Shown here piece after piece: positions 26,164 to 38,200 of a stretch of 64,000 nt of DNA. The translations under genes and the position numbers were made by a program. The stretch's first letter is position 1, and each line of letters starts with the position of its first letter. Source of the DNA: Nymphaea colorata (lineage: Eukaryota > Streptophyta > Magnoliopsida > Nymphaeales > Nymphaeaceae); contig NC_045145.1 in NCBI RefSeq assembly GCF_008831285.2, positions 7,440,802 through 7,504,801 on the forward strand, in the 5' to 3' direction. Below the pieces are notes generated by a model. The model was given only the letters and a program-made list of their open reading frames with translations, was not told where the DNA came from and searched no databases.

Positions 26164-27659
26164 GAACTATTGTGCAAAACCATTTGGCCGGTGACGAGGA
26201 CATGTGTGGCCTAACAAATAATTTAAATTTTCTAAAACCAAAATGACAACCATTTCAAATTAAGGTACATGTTATCACTAGAAGAAATCTTTAAAAATCT
26301 GTAACACCAATGCTGTCTTCAGATCGAAGCTAGTGAGCTCTTGACGCATAAAGAGCGTCGACGAAATTGTAGCGTTACTTAAGCTTCGACAAATGTAGTT
26401 ACGTCGTTGATATTGAATGTGTCAGAAACGTTTCCTCTTCGCATGCATGCTTCAAGAGGATCATTGAACGATGGTTCTAGATGACAGGTCATTGGTGTCC
26501 GCTGGGCAACCAGCTGAGAAAATGGGGTCGACAGTTACCAAAATGGATGGGTCATGTCACCAACATTGATAACGATGGTCACTATTGGGCCGTTGGTGAT
26601 GATGGAAATGGAGGAGATGAGTCCCTTAAGAGAAGGAAAGGCAAATGTCAAATGAGGTTCACGTCAATACTCGTAAGGGATGGCACACAGTTCGGTTTGA
26701 TTGGAGGCCGTTGATGATGAAAAAACTGGTGTCAAAAAACTGGTTGGGCAGTTGCCCACATCAGACCCTTAATTTTTCATTATTTTTATATTAAAGTCTT
26801 TTAATATTTATTTTGTAAGTGCTCTTTCATCTTCCAAATAAGGAAATACATGAATTAGTATCATTCCAATTTGTTTTTTTTCATTCCGCCAGTGATTGGA
26901 GGGGATATCTTTCCTCCTTGTGCAAAGGTTGTAGGTGGTGGTGTAATAAAAGACGAACAGCAAAGGGTAATGTCTGCGTCCATCAGTTTTCTCGGAGCTC
27001 TTTAGCGAGTGCTGCAACCATGCCTGATCGTCAATTAGGGGTTCTCACTCCCACAATGGCTTTCTTGTCTTTTTTTTAGAGATACTGATGTAAACCTTTT
27101 TTGAGAGATTAAGAACATGTGAAGGAGTAAGGGATATTTTGGTAATTTAAAAAACACTTTTTATATTTTATATTTTTATTTTTGTCATTGGCAAAAAAGT
27201 TTTTCAATGCACGAAAATTCATGCACCATCAAAATCTTTTTCCGTACAAACGTGAAAATATACACTCAAGTTGAAGTGAAAAGGAGAAAAAAAAAGAGTT
27301 AAAGAGTAGTTTCAACTTTTCACTTTTTTCGTAACCCCTTGTTTTTGTACCTTTAAAAACTTCATGTTGATAATAAATACCCCTTGGCACAATTTGATGC
27401 ACATAAGCAGTGGACCAGGCTCATATATGCCATGACAAGACACTGATGCTGGCCTCTACAAAGTCCAGCGATCAGGGATTTCAACGACTCCTTCGACCTG
27501 AAACTAGCTCTGGCAATTTCAGTCATTCATTGAAAAATGACCGTCGTTCAGCCGGTTGTCATCAATGGGATTGTTACATAAGCAGGCATATGCTTTTGGG
27601 TGGAGGTGTTGGAAGCCTGGAAGGGAAGGAAATGTCTGATGAAGCCTTCATTAAATGAG
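24329..27659. other. intergenic DNA with decayed repeats
   Basis: No gene was recognised. Visible items are short (TA)n tracts at about 24,870-24,888, 25,975-25,994 and 26,127-26,160; a 22-bp unit (AACTCAAGCTAATCAAGGGTTC) twice in tandem at about 25,645-25,690; a dispersed-repeat-like piece at 25,765-25,975 (AGAGCCAGGGTAGGGCTCGC start, A-rich tract); a similar piece at 24,390-24,530; and a relative of the 26-bp palindrome near 26,742. Short frames at 26,481-26,714 and 27,410-27,658 have no domain signature. Confidence 0.5.
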
Positions 27660-28244
27660 CCTTTGGCCCTCACTATTGACGACAATGAAGCAAGTCATGC
27701 AACGGGCTAGAAAACATTAATTTGGTTGATAGAAAAGGAGAAATCGATGGAGGAGCCGGATATCTTCCCTAATTTAGTTAGTGCCCCAAATATTCCAAAA
27801 CACTATTCTTTGTCTGTTAAGTCCAAAAATGTTGAATAAATGGTGGTGTCTCCTCCTCCGGGTTTTGGGTATCCTTCTCTCGTGACTCCTTTGGAAGTGG
27901 AAGTAGGAGGAGAGGTAGATGAATCCAATAAAGTTGGGAAGAGTCGGTAAGTAGTAGGCATGGTAGAGCGAAGTCAACAAGAGACATAGGCACATATCGT
28001 AGAGAAAAACAGAGAATGAAGAAGGAAGCTATGGCTCTACCGTCTACTGATAAAGGGTCAGAAAAGTTGGAAGGGACTGCGTGTGTTTCGGGGATTCCTT
28101 GGAAGCTGCTATAAATGAGGAGGATCAAGATGAAGAGCTGGAGACAGATCTTCCTTCTAGATCTGGTTGCATGGAAGGGGATATGCCCTGTTCTTGAAGT
28201 ATTTTTTATCTCTGCTCTCCCCTTTAAATTTTACATGAAAGATA
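27660..28244 (+). pseudogene. LINE-1 segment before the endonuclease
   Basis: Broken plus-strand frames with lysine/arginine-rich linker sequence lead into DIFSWNARG, which continues across the copia A insertion at 33,715 (AGATATTTTCATGGAATGCAAGG). This is the end of the ORF1/ORF2 linker and the first residues of the LINE apurinic-type endonuclease. The 5' extent is unclear. Confidence 0.55.
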
Positions 28245-28471
28245 TGTGAAAACTTAAATAGCAAAAAAAAACAGAGGAAGCGTGGAGAGAAGAACTTAAT
28301 TTCATTGATTCCTTTGAGCAATATATATAGTACAAGGAAACGTTATCGCTTACAAATTTTTGGTATACAAGATCATGATAACACTAAAATTCTATCTTGA
28401 TCCATTAACCACCGCAAATGTAGTCTGTGTAACAGATCTTGATAAAAGATCTGATCCTTTTTTTCTCGACA
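28245..28471 (-). repeat. 3' LTR of copia A
   Basis: 227 bp, plus-strand edges TGTGAAAACTTAA and TTCTCGACA. It is followed (inner side) by a polypurine tract that reads TATGAGGGGGAG on the minus strand. It carries a 14-bp insertion relative to the other LTR. Confidence 0.93.
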
Positions 28472-28567
28472 CTCCCCCTCATACTGAGGCGTACAAATTT
28501 TTGATGCCCAATTTGGATAGCAAATGTTTGAATGCCTCATTGCCTAATGGTTTGGTAAAGAGATCTG

Positions 28568-28912
28568 CTAGCTGCTCTTTGCTTCTGATGTAACATGTTC
28601 TGATTTCACCTTGACTGATTTTTTCTCGTACCACATGATAATATCTATGTCAATATGTTTGGTGCGCTTATGAAAAACTGGATTGACTGCAATATGTATT
28701 GCAGCCTGATTATCACAATATAAATTTGCTGGTTGTGAGTGTTGAATGCCTAAGTCAGATAATATATATTTTAGCCATGTCACTTCACAAACAGCATTTG
28801 CCATTGCTCGGTATTCTACCTCAGTAGAAGAGCGAGACATAGTGGATTGTTTCTTTGTTTTCTATGATACTAAAGATGCTCCAAGAAGGACACAATAGCC
28901 AATGACAGATCT
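28568..28912 (-). pseudogene. copia A RNase H
   Basis: Contains [19 protein letters not shown], the S-x-S-x-x-E-Y motif region, then [20 protein letters not shown] with the catalytic D-N and the FH-x-R-T-K-H-I-D-I-D tail. All are typical of Ty1/copia RNase H. The frame is broken just upstream where it should join RT near 28,850-28,912. Confidence 0.9.
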
Positions 28913-30110
28913 TCATGTTTCATGACAAGCAGCCCAATCTGAATCACAAAAAACACTTACTTGAAAATTGTTTTCTTTGCCCAATAGAATGCCCTGTCCT
29001 GGATTCATTTTAATAAATTTGACAAGTCTCAAAGCAGCTTGAAAATGTGATTCCTTCGGTGTATGCATGAAGTGACTTAGTACATGAACAACAAACTGTA
29101 TATATGGTCTCATGATACTCAAATAAATAAGATGTCCAACTAGTCTTCTATATTTTGTTGGATCTTTCATTTCTTTACTCTGAGTAGTATCTAAACCATT
29201 CTTTTGTTCCATGAGAATTTCCACTGGCTTTGCGCCCAGTAGTCCGATCTCGTTTATAATCTTGAGTGCATAATTTTGTTGTGAGACATATATTCCTTTG
29301 GATGACCGAGCAATTTCTAGTCCCAAAAAATATTTAAGAATACCAAGGTCTTTCATGCATAATTTTTGACACAAGAAAGACTTAAATTTTTTAATAGAAT
29401 CCTCCATATTACCGGCAATAATCAAGTCATCCACATATACTAGAACAACAAAAAAAAACGTCTCCTTGTTTAAGAGTAAATAGTGTGTGATCAGTCTTGG
29501 ATTGTATAATCCAAATTCTTCAAGTGCCACAGATAACTTGTGAAACCAATTTCTTGGAGATTGCTTCAGACCGTAGAGAGATTTGTGAAGCTTGCATACT
29601 AAGTTCTCCCCCTTATAGTCGTATCCTTGCGGCACTTGCATATACACTTCCTCAAGCATATCTCCATGAAGAAAGACATTATGTACATCCATTTGATATA
29701 ATAACCAACCTTTTGCAACGGCAACTAAAAGAAGGGTGCGAAATGTTACCATTTTGGCTATGGGTGCAAATGTTTCATTGTAATTTAGTCCCTCTTTCTG
29801 TGAGAACACTTTTGCTACTAGACAAGCCTTGTATCATTCGATGGATCCATTTGACCGAAATTTTACTTTGTATATCCATTTGCAAGCTATGGGTTAGATA
29901 CCTTTTGGTAGAGTAGTCAAGGTCCATGTTTTATTGTCCCGTAATGCAGTAATTTCTAAGTCCATTGCATCTTGCCACTCTTTAATTTTACTTGCCTCTT
30001 CATCGGATTATGGTTCAGAAATGAAGGCTATAGAGGCTAAAAAAAGGAGTGTTTAGAAGAGAAACGATGGAAAGAAGTAAACTTGGAAAGGGGATACCTT
30101 GTGCCTTTTA
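28913..30110 (-). pseudogene. copia A reverse transcriptase
   Basis: The main 298-codon frame (29,809-28,913) has NETFAPIAKMVTFRTLL, YQMDVHNVFLHGDMLEEVYM, LVCKLHKSLYGLKQSPRNWF and the active-site VYVDDLIIAG with both aspartates present (29,426-29,437). The RT N-terminal part continues upstream to about 30,100 in a frame with stops. RT copies the element RNA in cytoplasmic particles; this copy is broken. Confidence 0.92.
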
Positions 30111-30153
30111 CAAGACTTGCCATTGAGTTGCCGTTGACCAAGACTTGGTTTGG

Positions 30154-31300
30154 TTACACGGTTTCACTATTGATGTTTTGGGGTTCAGGCAAGAGTATAT
30201 CATGAGTTGAAACAAGCGTCTCACTACTTTCAGACATGTTTGTGTCTTCATTAGGTTCAGGCATAGGTGATGCTTCATTGTCAAACAACGCTTCTCCCAA
30301 GAGGCCAAGCATACTTTCTTGGGTTATTGGCATAGGCAAAACAATCGATCTTTCTTCTTCCTTGACTTGGTTGAATGGAAAAATATTTTCATAGAAAACA
30401 ACATCCCGAATGGTGAAAACTCTCTTGTTTTCTAAATCATAAACCTTGTATGCCTTCTGGCCTTCAGGATAACCAATAAAGATGCACTTATGTGCTCTAG
30501 TGTCAAATTTCCCTTTGTTGTGGTTGTTGTTGGTAGCATAGCAAAGAGAGCCAAAGACACATAAATGTTCAAAGGCCAGTTTTTTTTGAAATAATTTTTC
30601 AAATGGAGCTATGCCTCCCAAAGTAGGTGTAGGAGTACGATTAATAAGATAGGTGGTGGTTAAAACACATTCGCCCCAAAACTGAATTGGTAAATTTGCT
30701 TCAAAACGAAGGGCCCTTGCTACTTCAAGAAGATGACAATGTTTGCGTTCTACCACTCCATTTTGTTGTGGTGTGGCGACACAACTATGTTGGTGAATGG
30801 TACCTTGTTGATTGAAAAAGGCTTGCATTTCAGGAGAAAAAAACTCGGTACCATTATCAGATCTCACATTTTTAATGGTGACACCAAATTGATTTTTTAT
30901 TAAGGCAAAAAAATTTTTCATAAGACATAATGTTTCATGTTTGTGTCTCATTAAAAAAATCCACGTGACGCAAGTGTAATCATCCACAATACTCAGAAAA
31001 TAATGTGCTCCAGTGAGAGTTGACTGTGAATATGGACCCCAAATGTAGCAATGAATTAATTCAAAAGGCTTCTCAGTAGAAATATCACTTAAATCAAATT
31101 TCAAACATGTTTGTTTTGCTCGATGACAAGCATCACAACAAATATCTTTATTCAAGTAGCAATTCAACCCTCAATAAGAATTAACTAACCTAAGTCGAGA
31201 AGGTGAAAGATGACCAAACCGCCTATGCCATAGGTCTTGAGATGAAGTTACGACAAAGCATTTTGTAGGTGACGCCAATGATTTGAATTCATATAGTCCT
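30154..31300 (-). pseudogene. copia A GAG-pre-integrase and integrase
   Basis: A WHRRFGHLSPSRL segment (about 31,180-31,235) is the GAG-pre-integrase region with its H-x-x-x-H zinc ligands; a stop follows. The 337-codon frame (31,167-30,154) has the CDACHRAKQ zinc cysteines, then the catalytic core: the first catalytic Asp position reads HCYIWGP (Tyr instead of Asp), the second is VRSDNGTEF, and the Glu is in NGVVERKHCHLLE. The C-terminal part has RAHKCIFIGYPEGQKAYKVY, as in copia integrases. The Tyr replacement would inactivate strand transfer. Confidence 0.92.
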
Positions 31301-31309
31301 CCTCTTTCT

Positions 31310-31687
31310 TCAGCCTGACCAATCGTTGTCCTCGATGCCAGGTCCTGCAATACACAATGTGTGGGAAAAAAAGGTTGCTGAGCAGTTTAGTGTCTTGGTT
31401 AGTTGACTAACTAATAACAAATTTACTTTGAAGGATGGAACACACAAGGTATTGTCAAGAGTAAAAGATGACAAGTGAACGTCACCGGTTTGATGAACAG
31501 AGATTACATTCCCATTTGGAAGGTTTATGGGTGTATGACAAGTTTTCATATTTTGGAGGATTGAGTTGTCAGCACAAATATGTCGACTTGCTCCGGAATC
31601 TATAATGCAAGTTTTACAATTGGGATTACATGAAGAGATATTACCTACGAAGTTGATTGAGGCAGTTTGATCTTTAACAAGTGACAA
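31310..31687 (-). pseudogene. copia A aspartic protease
   Basis: A 125-codon frame with CIIDSGASRHICAD, the D-S-G-A active site of copia proteases, followed by the PNGNVISVHQTGDV and LCVPSFKVNLLLVSQL segments that normally follow it. The frame does not join gag directly because of stops. Confidence 0.9.
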
Positions 31688-31803
31688 GAGTTTCTAGTAC
31701 TCATCCATAGTGAAAGAGGGCACAACTCTCATGTTACCTTGACTACCATTACCAACACCATTGATAGTATGGAGATCAGCCACTTTTTGATTTTGTGTTA
31801 CAG

Positions 31804-32732
31804 CTACAACCATGGAAGACTTGAAATTGGGGTTATAAAGTCATGCTCTAGAGGATAGCCGATTAGCTTATAACAATTTTCTTTTATATGACCTGTACCA
31901 TGACAGTAGCTGCACATGGGCCTGCTCTGACGTCCTCCATTATTTCGTTTAAACATGAAGGATTGATCATGGGCTTCCGTCTTCCTACTATAATTGCGAG
32001 TGATGGCTATAGCAGCCTCAGAAATGAGATGACGTGAATCTTGCCTCACGTTGTTTTTCTTCCTGAAGAACTAAAGCATAAACTTTATTAATCTTAGGCA
32101 AGGATCAAGCAGTAAGATTTGACCATGAATTGCTCCATAAAGTCATTTAGCCCCATCAAGAATTGGATTACTCGTTGTCGTTGAATATGATCTGAGTAAA
32201 TTCTCATAGCACCACATGAACAAGATGATACGGGAGAATAAGAGTTAAGTTCATCCCATAACACCTTGATTTTTGTGTAGTACATAGTAACTGATAGAGT
32301 CTCTTGTTGAAGTCGACATATAGAACTCTGCAGTTGATATATTCTTGGTGCTAAACTCTGAGTAAAGTTGCTTTTCAAATCTTCCCATGCATTTTGAGCA
32401 GAAGTAGCATAAGCAATACTAGCGGAAATTTCTTTGCTAATAAAATTTAAAATCCATGCAAGAATCATATTATTGCATCTAATCCATACGGCATGATTCT
32501 TATCTCCTTCTTTTGGCTCTTTGATAGATCCATCTATGAAGCCTAATTTATTTTTGGCTGATAAAGCCATTATCATGGCTCTACTCCAAATGGCATAATT
32601 GTCACCGTTAAGTGCTTGAGACACCAATACACTTCCGGGATTATCAGAATGATGTAAAAAGAAGGAATACGTTATCACCTGAGAGTTTTCTGAATTGTTG
32701 ATGTCGCCAATATTCTTTTCTTGGTTTGCCAT
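31804..32732 (-). pseudogene. copia A gag
   Basis: The frame starting at 32,732 (Met-Ala-Asn-Gln) has the UBN2-type gag core: LNGDNYAIWSRAMIMALSAK, AWEDLKSNFTQ and LSVTMYYTKIKVLWDEL. After a frame break near 32,050-32,090 it resumes with a CCHC zinc knuckle, CSYCHGTGHIKENC, at about 31,880-31,920. Gag forms the particle and binds element RNA. Confidence 0.9.
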
Positions 32733-33485
32733 AGTTCCTTCTCACTACTCTAGAGAAGAGCCACGATAAACCAGCTCTGGCGTGCCGACATATAAATCTG
32801 GCAGACGGCGTTTTGATGATGGAGGCGATGAATTGGCAGAGACGATGTTGGTGGAGACCTTCCACCGGAACAACGTCCAAAAATTGTAGAAGTAGTAATG
32901 CTGTGGCCAAACGCTTCCAATGACAGGATTGTTGGAAACCCAATCCTGCAGATAGAAATTGGGAAAGCAAGGGCCGGACTGTCACTGCTGTCAACTGATA
33001 GCTTCTTGAGTTGCAGGCGATGAGAAAATCGTTGGGTGCTTTCTCCAGTTAACACCAATAACTCTGAAACTGCCCAGGTATGATCTTCAGGTGTTTTGGA
33101 AGCTGATCGAACTCTGCTCGACACTTGAATCACCGTAAATGCTTGCCTGATCGCCTCTGTTCTAAGCACCCATCTGGTCGCCTCTGTTCACCCTTCTTCT
33201 CTGTTTCAGGGATCAGAAGGGTGGAGACAGAAGGCAAGGGGTTCACCAAGATGATGATAAGCCAAAGGCAAGGAATGAGATTTTCCTGGTCAGATCTTGA
33301 CCGTGCTGGGAAGAAATGGCCGGTGAAACACCTTATTTGCAGGCAGAAGATAGAGATGGTGATCAGCAACTACAGGACAGAAGTTGCTACTGTGACTCGG
33401 GAGGATGGCTTGCAGCGGTTGATGCTTCTCCGAGCAGTGGAGCAATTCTGCCACAAATTTAGCCCAGAGGCGACGAGGGAAGTCG
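32733..33485 (-). other. copia A 5' leader
   Basis: About 750 bp between primer-binding site and gag start. It holds overlapping frames on both strands with no domain similarity. Its length is large for a copia leader. Confidence 0.7.
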
Positions 33486-33496
33486 CTTTGATACCA
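33486..33496 (-). other. copia A primer-binding site
   Basis: The minus strand reads TGGTATCAAAG directly after the 5' LTR, complementary to the 3' end of initiator-Met tRNA, as is usual in plant copia elements. Confidence 0.85.
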
Positions 33497-33709
33497 TGTG
33501 AAAACTTAATTAAAAAAAAAAAAACAGAGGAAGCGTGGAGAGAAGTACTTAATTTCATTGATTCCTTTGAGCAATATATATAGTACATGGAAACGTTATC
33601 GCTTACAAGATCATGATAACACTAAAATTCTATCCCGATCCATTAACCACCGCAAATGTAGTCTGTGTAATAGATTTTAATAAGAGATCTGATCCCTTTT
33701 TTCTCGACA
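33497..33709 (-). repeat. 5' LTR of copia A
   Basis: 213 bp with plus-strand edges TGTGAAAACTTAA and TTCTCGACA, adjacent to the primer site and to the AGATA duplication. Confidence 0.93.
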
Positions 33710-33964
33710 AGATATTTTCATGGAATGCAAGGGGAATGGTCCATTGTATAGCAAAGCGCTATGTGATGAATGAAATCAGAGATCTCTCTCCTGATGTCGT
33801 TTGTTTATTTGATACGATGTTCAATAACAATCATTTTGAAATCTGGAGGAAGTCCATAAAGAGCTTTGAATTTAATTCTAATCTAGCAATAGGACTTCCC
33901 TACGCTTGAATTGTTTGTGGTTGGAATCTAATAAACCTTCAGTTGTTGAACATGGAGATTCTAT
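33710..33964 (+). pseudogene. LINE-1 endonuclease, N-terminal part
   Basis: Continues from 28,244 with FSWNARGMVHCIAKRYV and LSPDVVCLFDTMF. The N-A-R-G and P-D-(V)-x-x-x-x-(E/D)-T arrangement is the start of the plant LINE endonuclease domain; the usual catalytic Glu of the second motif reads Asp here. It is interrupted again at 33,965. Confidence 0.8.
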
Positions 33965-34337
33965 TGAAAATAAACAAAAATGGAACACGTGCCTTATGTT
34001 GCACACAATGAACTTTGCAAAACAACTTTAGAATTAGAGGCAGTGAGCACTCATACAACTCACAACTCCCTCAAGGCCACCTTGTCATGCTTTTACACTT
34101 GACACAAATGACACAAACCAAGGCACATATTTATAGACTACCTCAAGACACTCAACTTATGACTCATAAACCTCCACGCTAATGGCCACTACAACCATAA
34201 TAATAAATGACATTAAAAATGAAAAACCTCCCCATAACTCTTGACATTAACCCGTTAATTTACTATGACATAACTTTATGACATTAAAAAAAAATCTGCA
34301 ATATTATTCTACACATTTATTAAAATTGTTTACTTCA
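33965..34337 (-). mobile_element. probable solo LTR inside LINE-1
   Basis: A 373-bp noncoding block splits the LINE endonuclease. It starts TGAAAATAAAC and ends GTTTACTTCA, near-complementary TG...CA ends, and on the minus strand has a TCTATAAATATG promoter-like box. The flanking five bases (TCTAT and TATTT) do not match well, so the duplication is decayed or the edges are off by a few bases. Confidence 0.5.
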
Positions 34338-34675
34338 TATTTTAATAGATTCGAGAGTTTTGGACTGAAATTTGGTTCAAAATACAATAACTGGGCTGAA
34401 GTTGGTGATTTTTGGTGTGTACCACCCTAATCCTCTTGTGAGAAGAGGGACTCTTTGGGAGCTTAGTAACTCCATCATATCTTCTCTGCTGCCTTGTTTG
34501 GCAATGGGAGATTTTAATGCTCAGCAAGGTAGTATGGACAAGACTAGTCGGCCGCCGGGAGGTGCAACTTGCAGTGATTTTGTCATGTTTCTTAATGATG
34601 CAACTCTACAAGTGATATGACTCTTCCTCTTTCTTTACTTGGTCAAATAATTGGACTGGTAAAAGTAATGTTCAG
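34338..34675 (+). pseudogene. LINE-1 endonuclease, middle part
   Basis: Contains LKLVIFGVYHPN, CLAMGDFNAQQGS (the G-D-F-N catalytic motif) and, in another frame, FTWSNNWTGKSNV, the F-T-W-x-N block of plant LINE endonucleases. It is cut by the LTR of copia B; the RT half of this LINE is not seen in the window. Confidence 0.8.
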
Positions 34676-35354
34676 TGTGCACTTTAAAGAAAAGCAGAGA
34701 TTCAAGGAAGGAATGCCTAATTTTAACATGGTTCGGTGTAAACTCACACCTACGTCCACAAAGGCAGCTATCGTTCTTGGTGCTGATAGGCGTGGATCAT
34801 TCTTCTATTTATAATAGAATTACAGACATCATCATTTCCTGATTTAGAGGATTTACATTGATCTTTACAGGAGGAAACAATATCCAATTTACAGTCATTG
34901 TTTCCCTGTTTATTATTTCCATGTTTAGTTTCTGCGCTTCTCTGTTTGTCAACTGCATCTTCATCTTTTGGAATATTGGATCTGTCTTGGCCAGACAGAA
35001 GTCGAAGATCAAGATGTGAATGATGAGTCAAAATAGCGTATTAATGAGTATGAGTTGCTAATTAACAGGGCTCTCAAACATCCGTCTTTGACTACTCAAC
35101 CATCAAAAGAAGGATGAATAGTGGAATAGGGCAGATGCAGTCGTTGTCTCTGTATTACTGTCTTCATATGGTTGGCCAGATGATGTTTCCTTCTTGGTAT
35201 TGTAACGATTACAATCATTACTATTTCCATCATTATGGCTGGCTGGAGTTTTCTTTGCGAATCCTCCGATTTCTTCCTTCATGTTTCCATCGTCATGGCC
35301 GGTTGGAGTTTCCTTCTTGAGTCCCTTGATAGTGCCTCTATTGACTTTAGCCTC
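34676..35354 (-). repeat. 3' LTR of copia B (edges approximate)
   Basis: Noncoding block between the LINE endonuclease and the end of the copia B RNase H frame. On the minus strand it carries CTATTATAAATAG (about 34,804-34,816), a likely promoter, and starts after a purine-rich TTGAGGGAGG. The exact edges could not be fixed because the opposite LTR is absent. Confidence 0.55.
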
Positions 35355-35356
35355 CC

Positions 35357-35994
35357 TCAACTAGGTGGTAGGATGGAAAGCGCTAGTTTGCTTCTTAAAA
35401 ATTCGAAGGTAGACCTGGAAAGGGCTTTGGTAAAAATGTGGGCCGCTTGTTGAGTCGATGGAACAAATTGAGTTGTAAGAAGACCGAGCGAAACCTTTTC
35501 CCTTAGAAAATGATAATCAAATTCAACATGCTTCATTCGAGAATGAAAAACTAGTTTGATAGATACTTGAAGGGATGACATGTTGTCACAATAGAGAATC
35601 GGCATATCTGGGAGATACAGTCCGATATCTTTAAGAATGTATGTGATCCAAGTTAATTCAGTAGCAGCGGAGGCCATTGATCGATACTCAGCCTCGGTGG
35701 TAGATCTGGTCATTGTCGATTGCTTCTTTGCTGTCCATGATATAGGATTAGTGCCAAGAAACGTAACAAAACCTGTAGTTGAGCGACGTGTTTCTTGACA
35801 GACCGCCCAGTCGGAATCAAAGAAGGCATCTGGAGTTGCGCTTGAGGATAGATATGACATCCGATGTCAATGGAGCCACTAATGTATCGAAGTAGTCTTT
35901 TAACTAGTTGGTAGTGACTGACCATGGGTGTTTGCATATATTGACTGATGAAGTTGACAGCGAAAGAAATGTCGGGCCGTGTGAACATGAGTTA
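35357..35994 (-). pseudogene. copia B RNase H and RT tail
   Basis: Frames give MFTRPDISFAVNFISQYM, AVCQETRRSTTGFVTFLG, TMTRSTTEAEYRSMASAATE and ILYCDNMSSLQVSIK, then KALSRSTFEFLRSKLAL. This is the canonical copia RNase H set (D-W-A...R-R-S-T-T-G, S-x-x-E-A-E-Y, D-N). A frameshift separates the first block from the rest. Confidence 0.9.
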
Positions 35995-37244
35995 TTATAG
36001 ACCTCCGACTAGACTTCGAAAAAGTGTTGGATCTGAAAAAGGTGTGTCATCAACCGAATTTTTGTAATTTTGAATCAAGGGTGTAACGGCTGGTTTGCAC
36101 GAAGTCATGGTGGCTCTTTCTAGTAGGCTATAGGCATATCGCTTTTGGTTTAGAAAGAGCCCACCTGAAAACTTAATCACTTCTATTCCAAGAAAGTGAT
36201 GAAGATATCCCAGATCCTTCATTGAAAACTCATTGGTAATTATCCCAAATGAATTCTTGAAGAAGCATAGGATGGCTGCCCGTTAAAATTATATCATTGA
36301 CATATAGTAGAAGAAGGATGATACCACGTCCGACTTTGTAGATGAATAACGAAGAATCAGAGATGTTGGAGAAAAAACCTTTTGATAAAAGGTAGGTGCC
36401 AAACTGATCGTACCATGCTCTTGGAGCCTGACGTAAACCATAGAGAGCTTTATGTAACTGGCATACATAGCTTGGTTTTTTGGTTATCAATAAATCCCGG
36501 TGGTTGTTCAATAAACACAGTTTGATCCAAGTCAGCATGTAAGAAGGCGTTTTTTACATCCATTTGTCGAATATCCCAATTGTGAGAGAGAGCAAGAGTT
36601 AGCACAATTCTAATAGTTGCTGGTTTTATAGCAAGTGAGAATGTTTCTAGGAAATCAACACCAGCCACTTGGTTGAACCCACGAGCAACAAGTCTAGCCT
36701 TGAGGCGCTCGACCATTCCATCGCTCTTGAATTTTGTTTTAAAAACCCAACGAGTTGAGACAATATTCATACCTAGTCGGCGTGATACCAACGTCCAAGT
36801 GTGGCATTGTTCCAAAGCATGTAGCCCTTCCTTCATGGAAGCTACCCAACCGGGATCCTTAAAGGCCTGCTTGACAATTTTTGGCTCAAGTGGTACTGTT
36901 AATGCCAAAAAATACTTAGGATTTGGTTTTAAGGTACCAGCCTTACCCCGAGTTACCATGGAGTGAATATTGGAGCTGTCTTGGATCGGCTGTATCTCTT
37001 CAGGCTGTTGGCTTTGTGCCTCATTGACTGGTGAGGGCATATCACTTTCGTCTTGACCATGTAGATCTTCATTGCTACCATATGTTTCATGTGCTGAAAT
37101 ATTGTTGTCTCCTCCATGTGTTTCTTGAACTGAACGATGGTCTAATGATCCATCGTGCAAGAGATGATGGTGATTGATCACTTGGCACAAAGCATCGTTT
37201 TTATCATCTTGTGAAAGATCTGGACAATGATCTAACACGTCCAA
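35995..37244 (-). pseudogene. copia B reverse transcriptase
   Basis: Includes ALTVPLEPKIVKQAFKDPGW and STRWVFKTKFKSDGMVERL, DIRQMDVKNAFLHADLDQ, LHKALYGLRQAPRAWYDQF and the active site, which reads YVND (36,293-36,304) instead of Y-V-D-D: the first catalytic Asp is Asn. MKDLGYLHHFLGIEV follows. Frame shifts occur near 36,230 and 36,450-36,540. Inactive as read. Confidence 0.92.
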
Positions 37245-37249
37245 TCACT

Positions 37250-38200
37250 GTATGTGGCTCCGTTTTTGCAGGATGATGTAGAAGAAAAGAGTGCTCCAGG
37301 CTGTCTATAGGGGAAGATACTTTCATCAAAGACAACGTGTCGGGATATATACATTTTTCTTGTAGGTGGATACAAACACTTGTATCCCTTGTGAGTATTA
37401 CTGTATCCCAAAAATACACATGGTAAAGATCTTGGTTCAAGTTTGTTGAGAGTGTAATGTCTGAGATATGGAAAGCATCTAGTCCCAAATATTCACAAAC
37501 AAGAGTAAGACGGACTTTTTCCAAAAACCAATTCAAAAGGAGATTTCATCTTCAACGTTGGAGTGGATAGTCTATTAATAAGCCAAACTGCAGTGGAAAA
37601 CATTTCAACCCAGTACCGAGCTAGTATATTTGCATTGAACATCATTGCCAACCCAAGTTCGACAATGGTCCTTCATCTGTTTGGAACTTCTTGATTTTCT
37701 TATCAAACTGATTTTCAACATATTTATGAAAGATCGTAAATATGTGGTATAACTCTGATTTATGGCGCAAGGGATAGAACCAAGTAAACCAGGTGGCTTC
37801 ATCAATAAAAATAACATAAAAACGGAATTTTGCAACTGAAATAACTGGGGCTGGTCCCCATAGATCACAATGAACTTTATCAAGAAAATTATCACAATGC
37901 TCATCCACTGGTAAGAAAGGAAGACGACACATTTTTGCCATTTGACAACTAGAACATACATTGTTTAAGGAACTAGGGCCTGTCACACGAATAGCCTTTT
38001 TATTTGTAAGAAAATTTACCAACTCACGATGAATATGACCCAAATGTTGGTGCCATATTTCTTTATTCGCTGCTTGAAATCTTGTAGAGAAAAATACTTC
38101 ATGAAATCTGTCGCTGCCTTCTTCCTTGTTTTGGACTGCATAAAGATCGTCATGCCTCTTCCCCGTAATTACCACCTTGGTGGTCGTCTTGTCCTTCACA
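37250..38200 (-). pseudogene. copia B GAG-pre-integrase and integrase
   Basis: IWHQHLGHIHRELVNFL carries the zinc histidines and CSSCQMAKM the cysteines. The core starts LDKVHCDLWGPAP (first catalytic Asp present), continues FIDEATWFTWFYPLRHKSEL, then FQTDEG. The region holding the catalytic Glu and C-terminus (37,250-37,640) is in other frames with stops. Confidence 0.88.

Larger units (their letters stand above)
28245..33709 (-). mobile_element. Ty1/copia retrotransposon A, complete but decayed
   Basis: A 5,465-bp element with LTRs at both ends (28,245-28,471 and 33,497-33,709), TG...CA termini, and a perfect 5-bp duplication AGATA at 28,240-28,244 and 33,710-33,714. By eye the LTRs differ by about 12 substitutions over 213 aligned bases plus one 14-bp indel. 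Domain order on the minus strand is gag, protease, integrase, RT, RNase H, which defines copia. Frames are interrupted by stops, and one integrase catalytic residue is replaced, so it is not autonomous now. It sits inside LINE-1 at the start of the endonuclease. Confidence 0.95.

Noticed and set aside
33125-33583. 152-codon plus-strand frame
   Set aside because: It is antisense to the copia A leader and 5' LTR, with no independent support.
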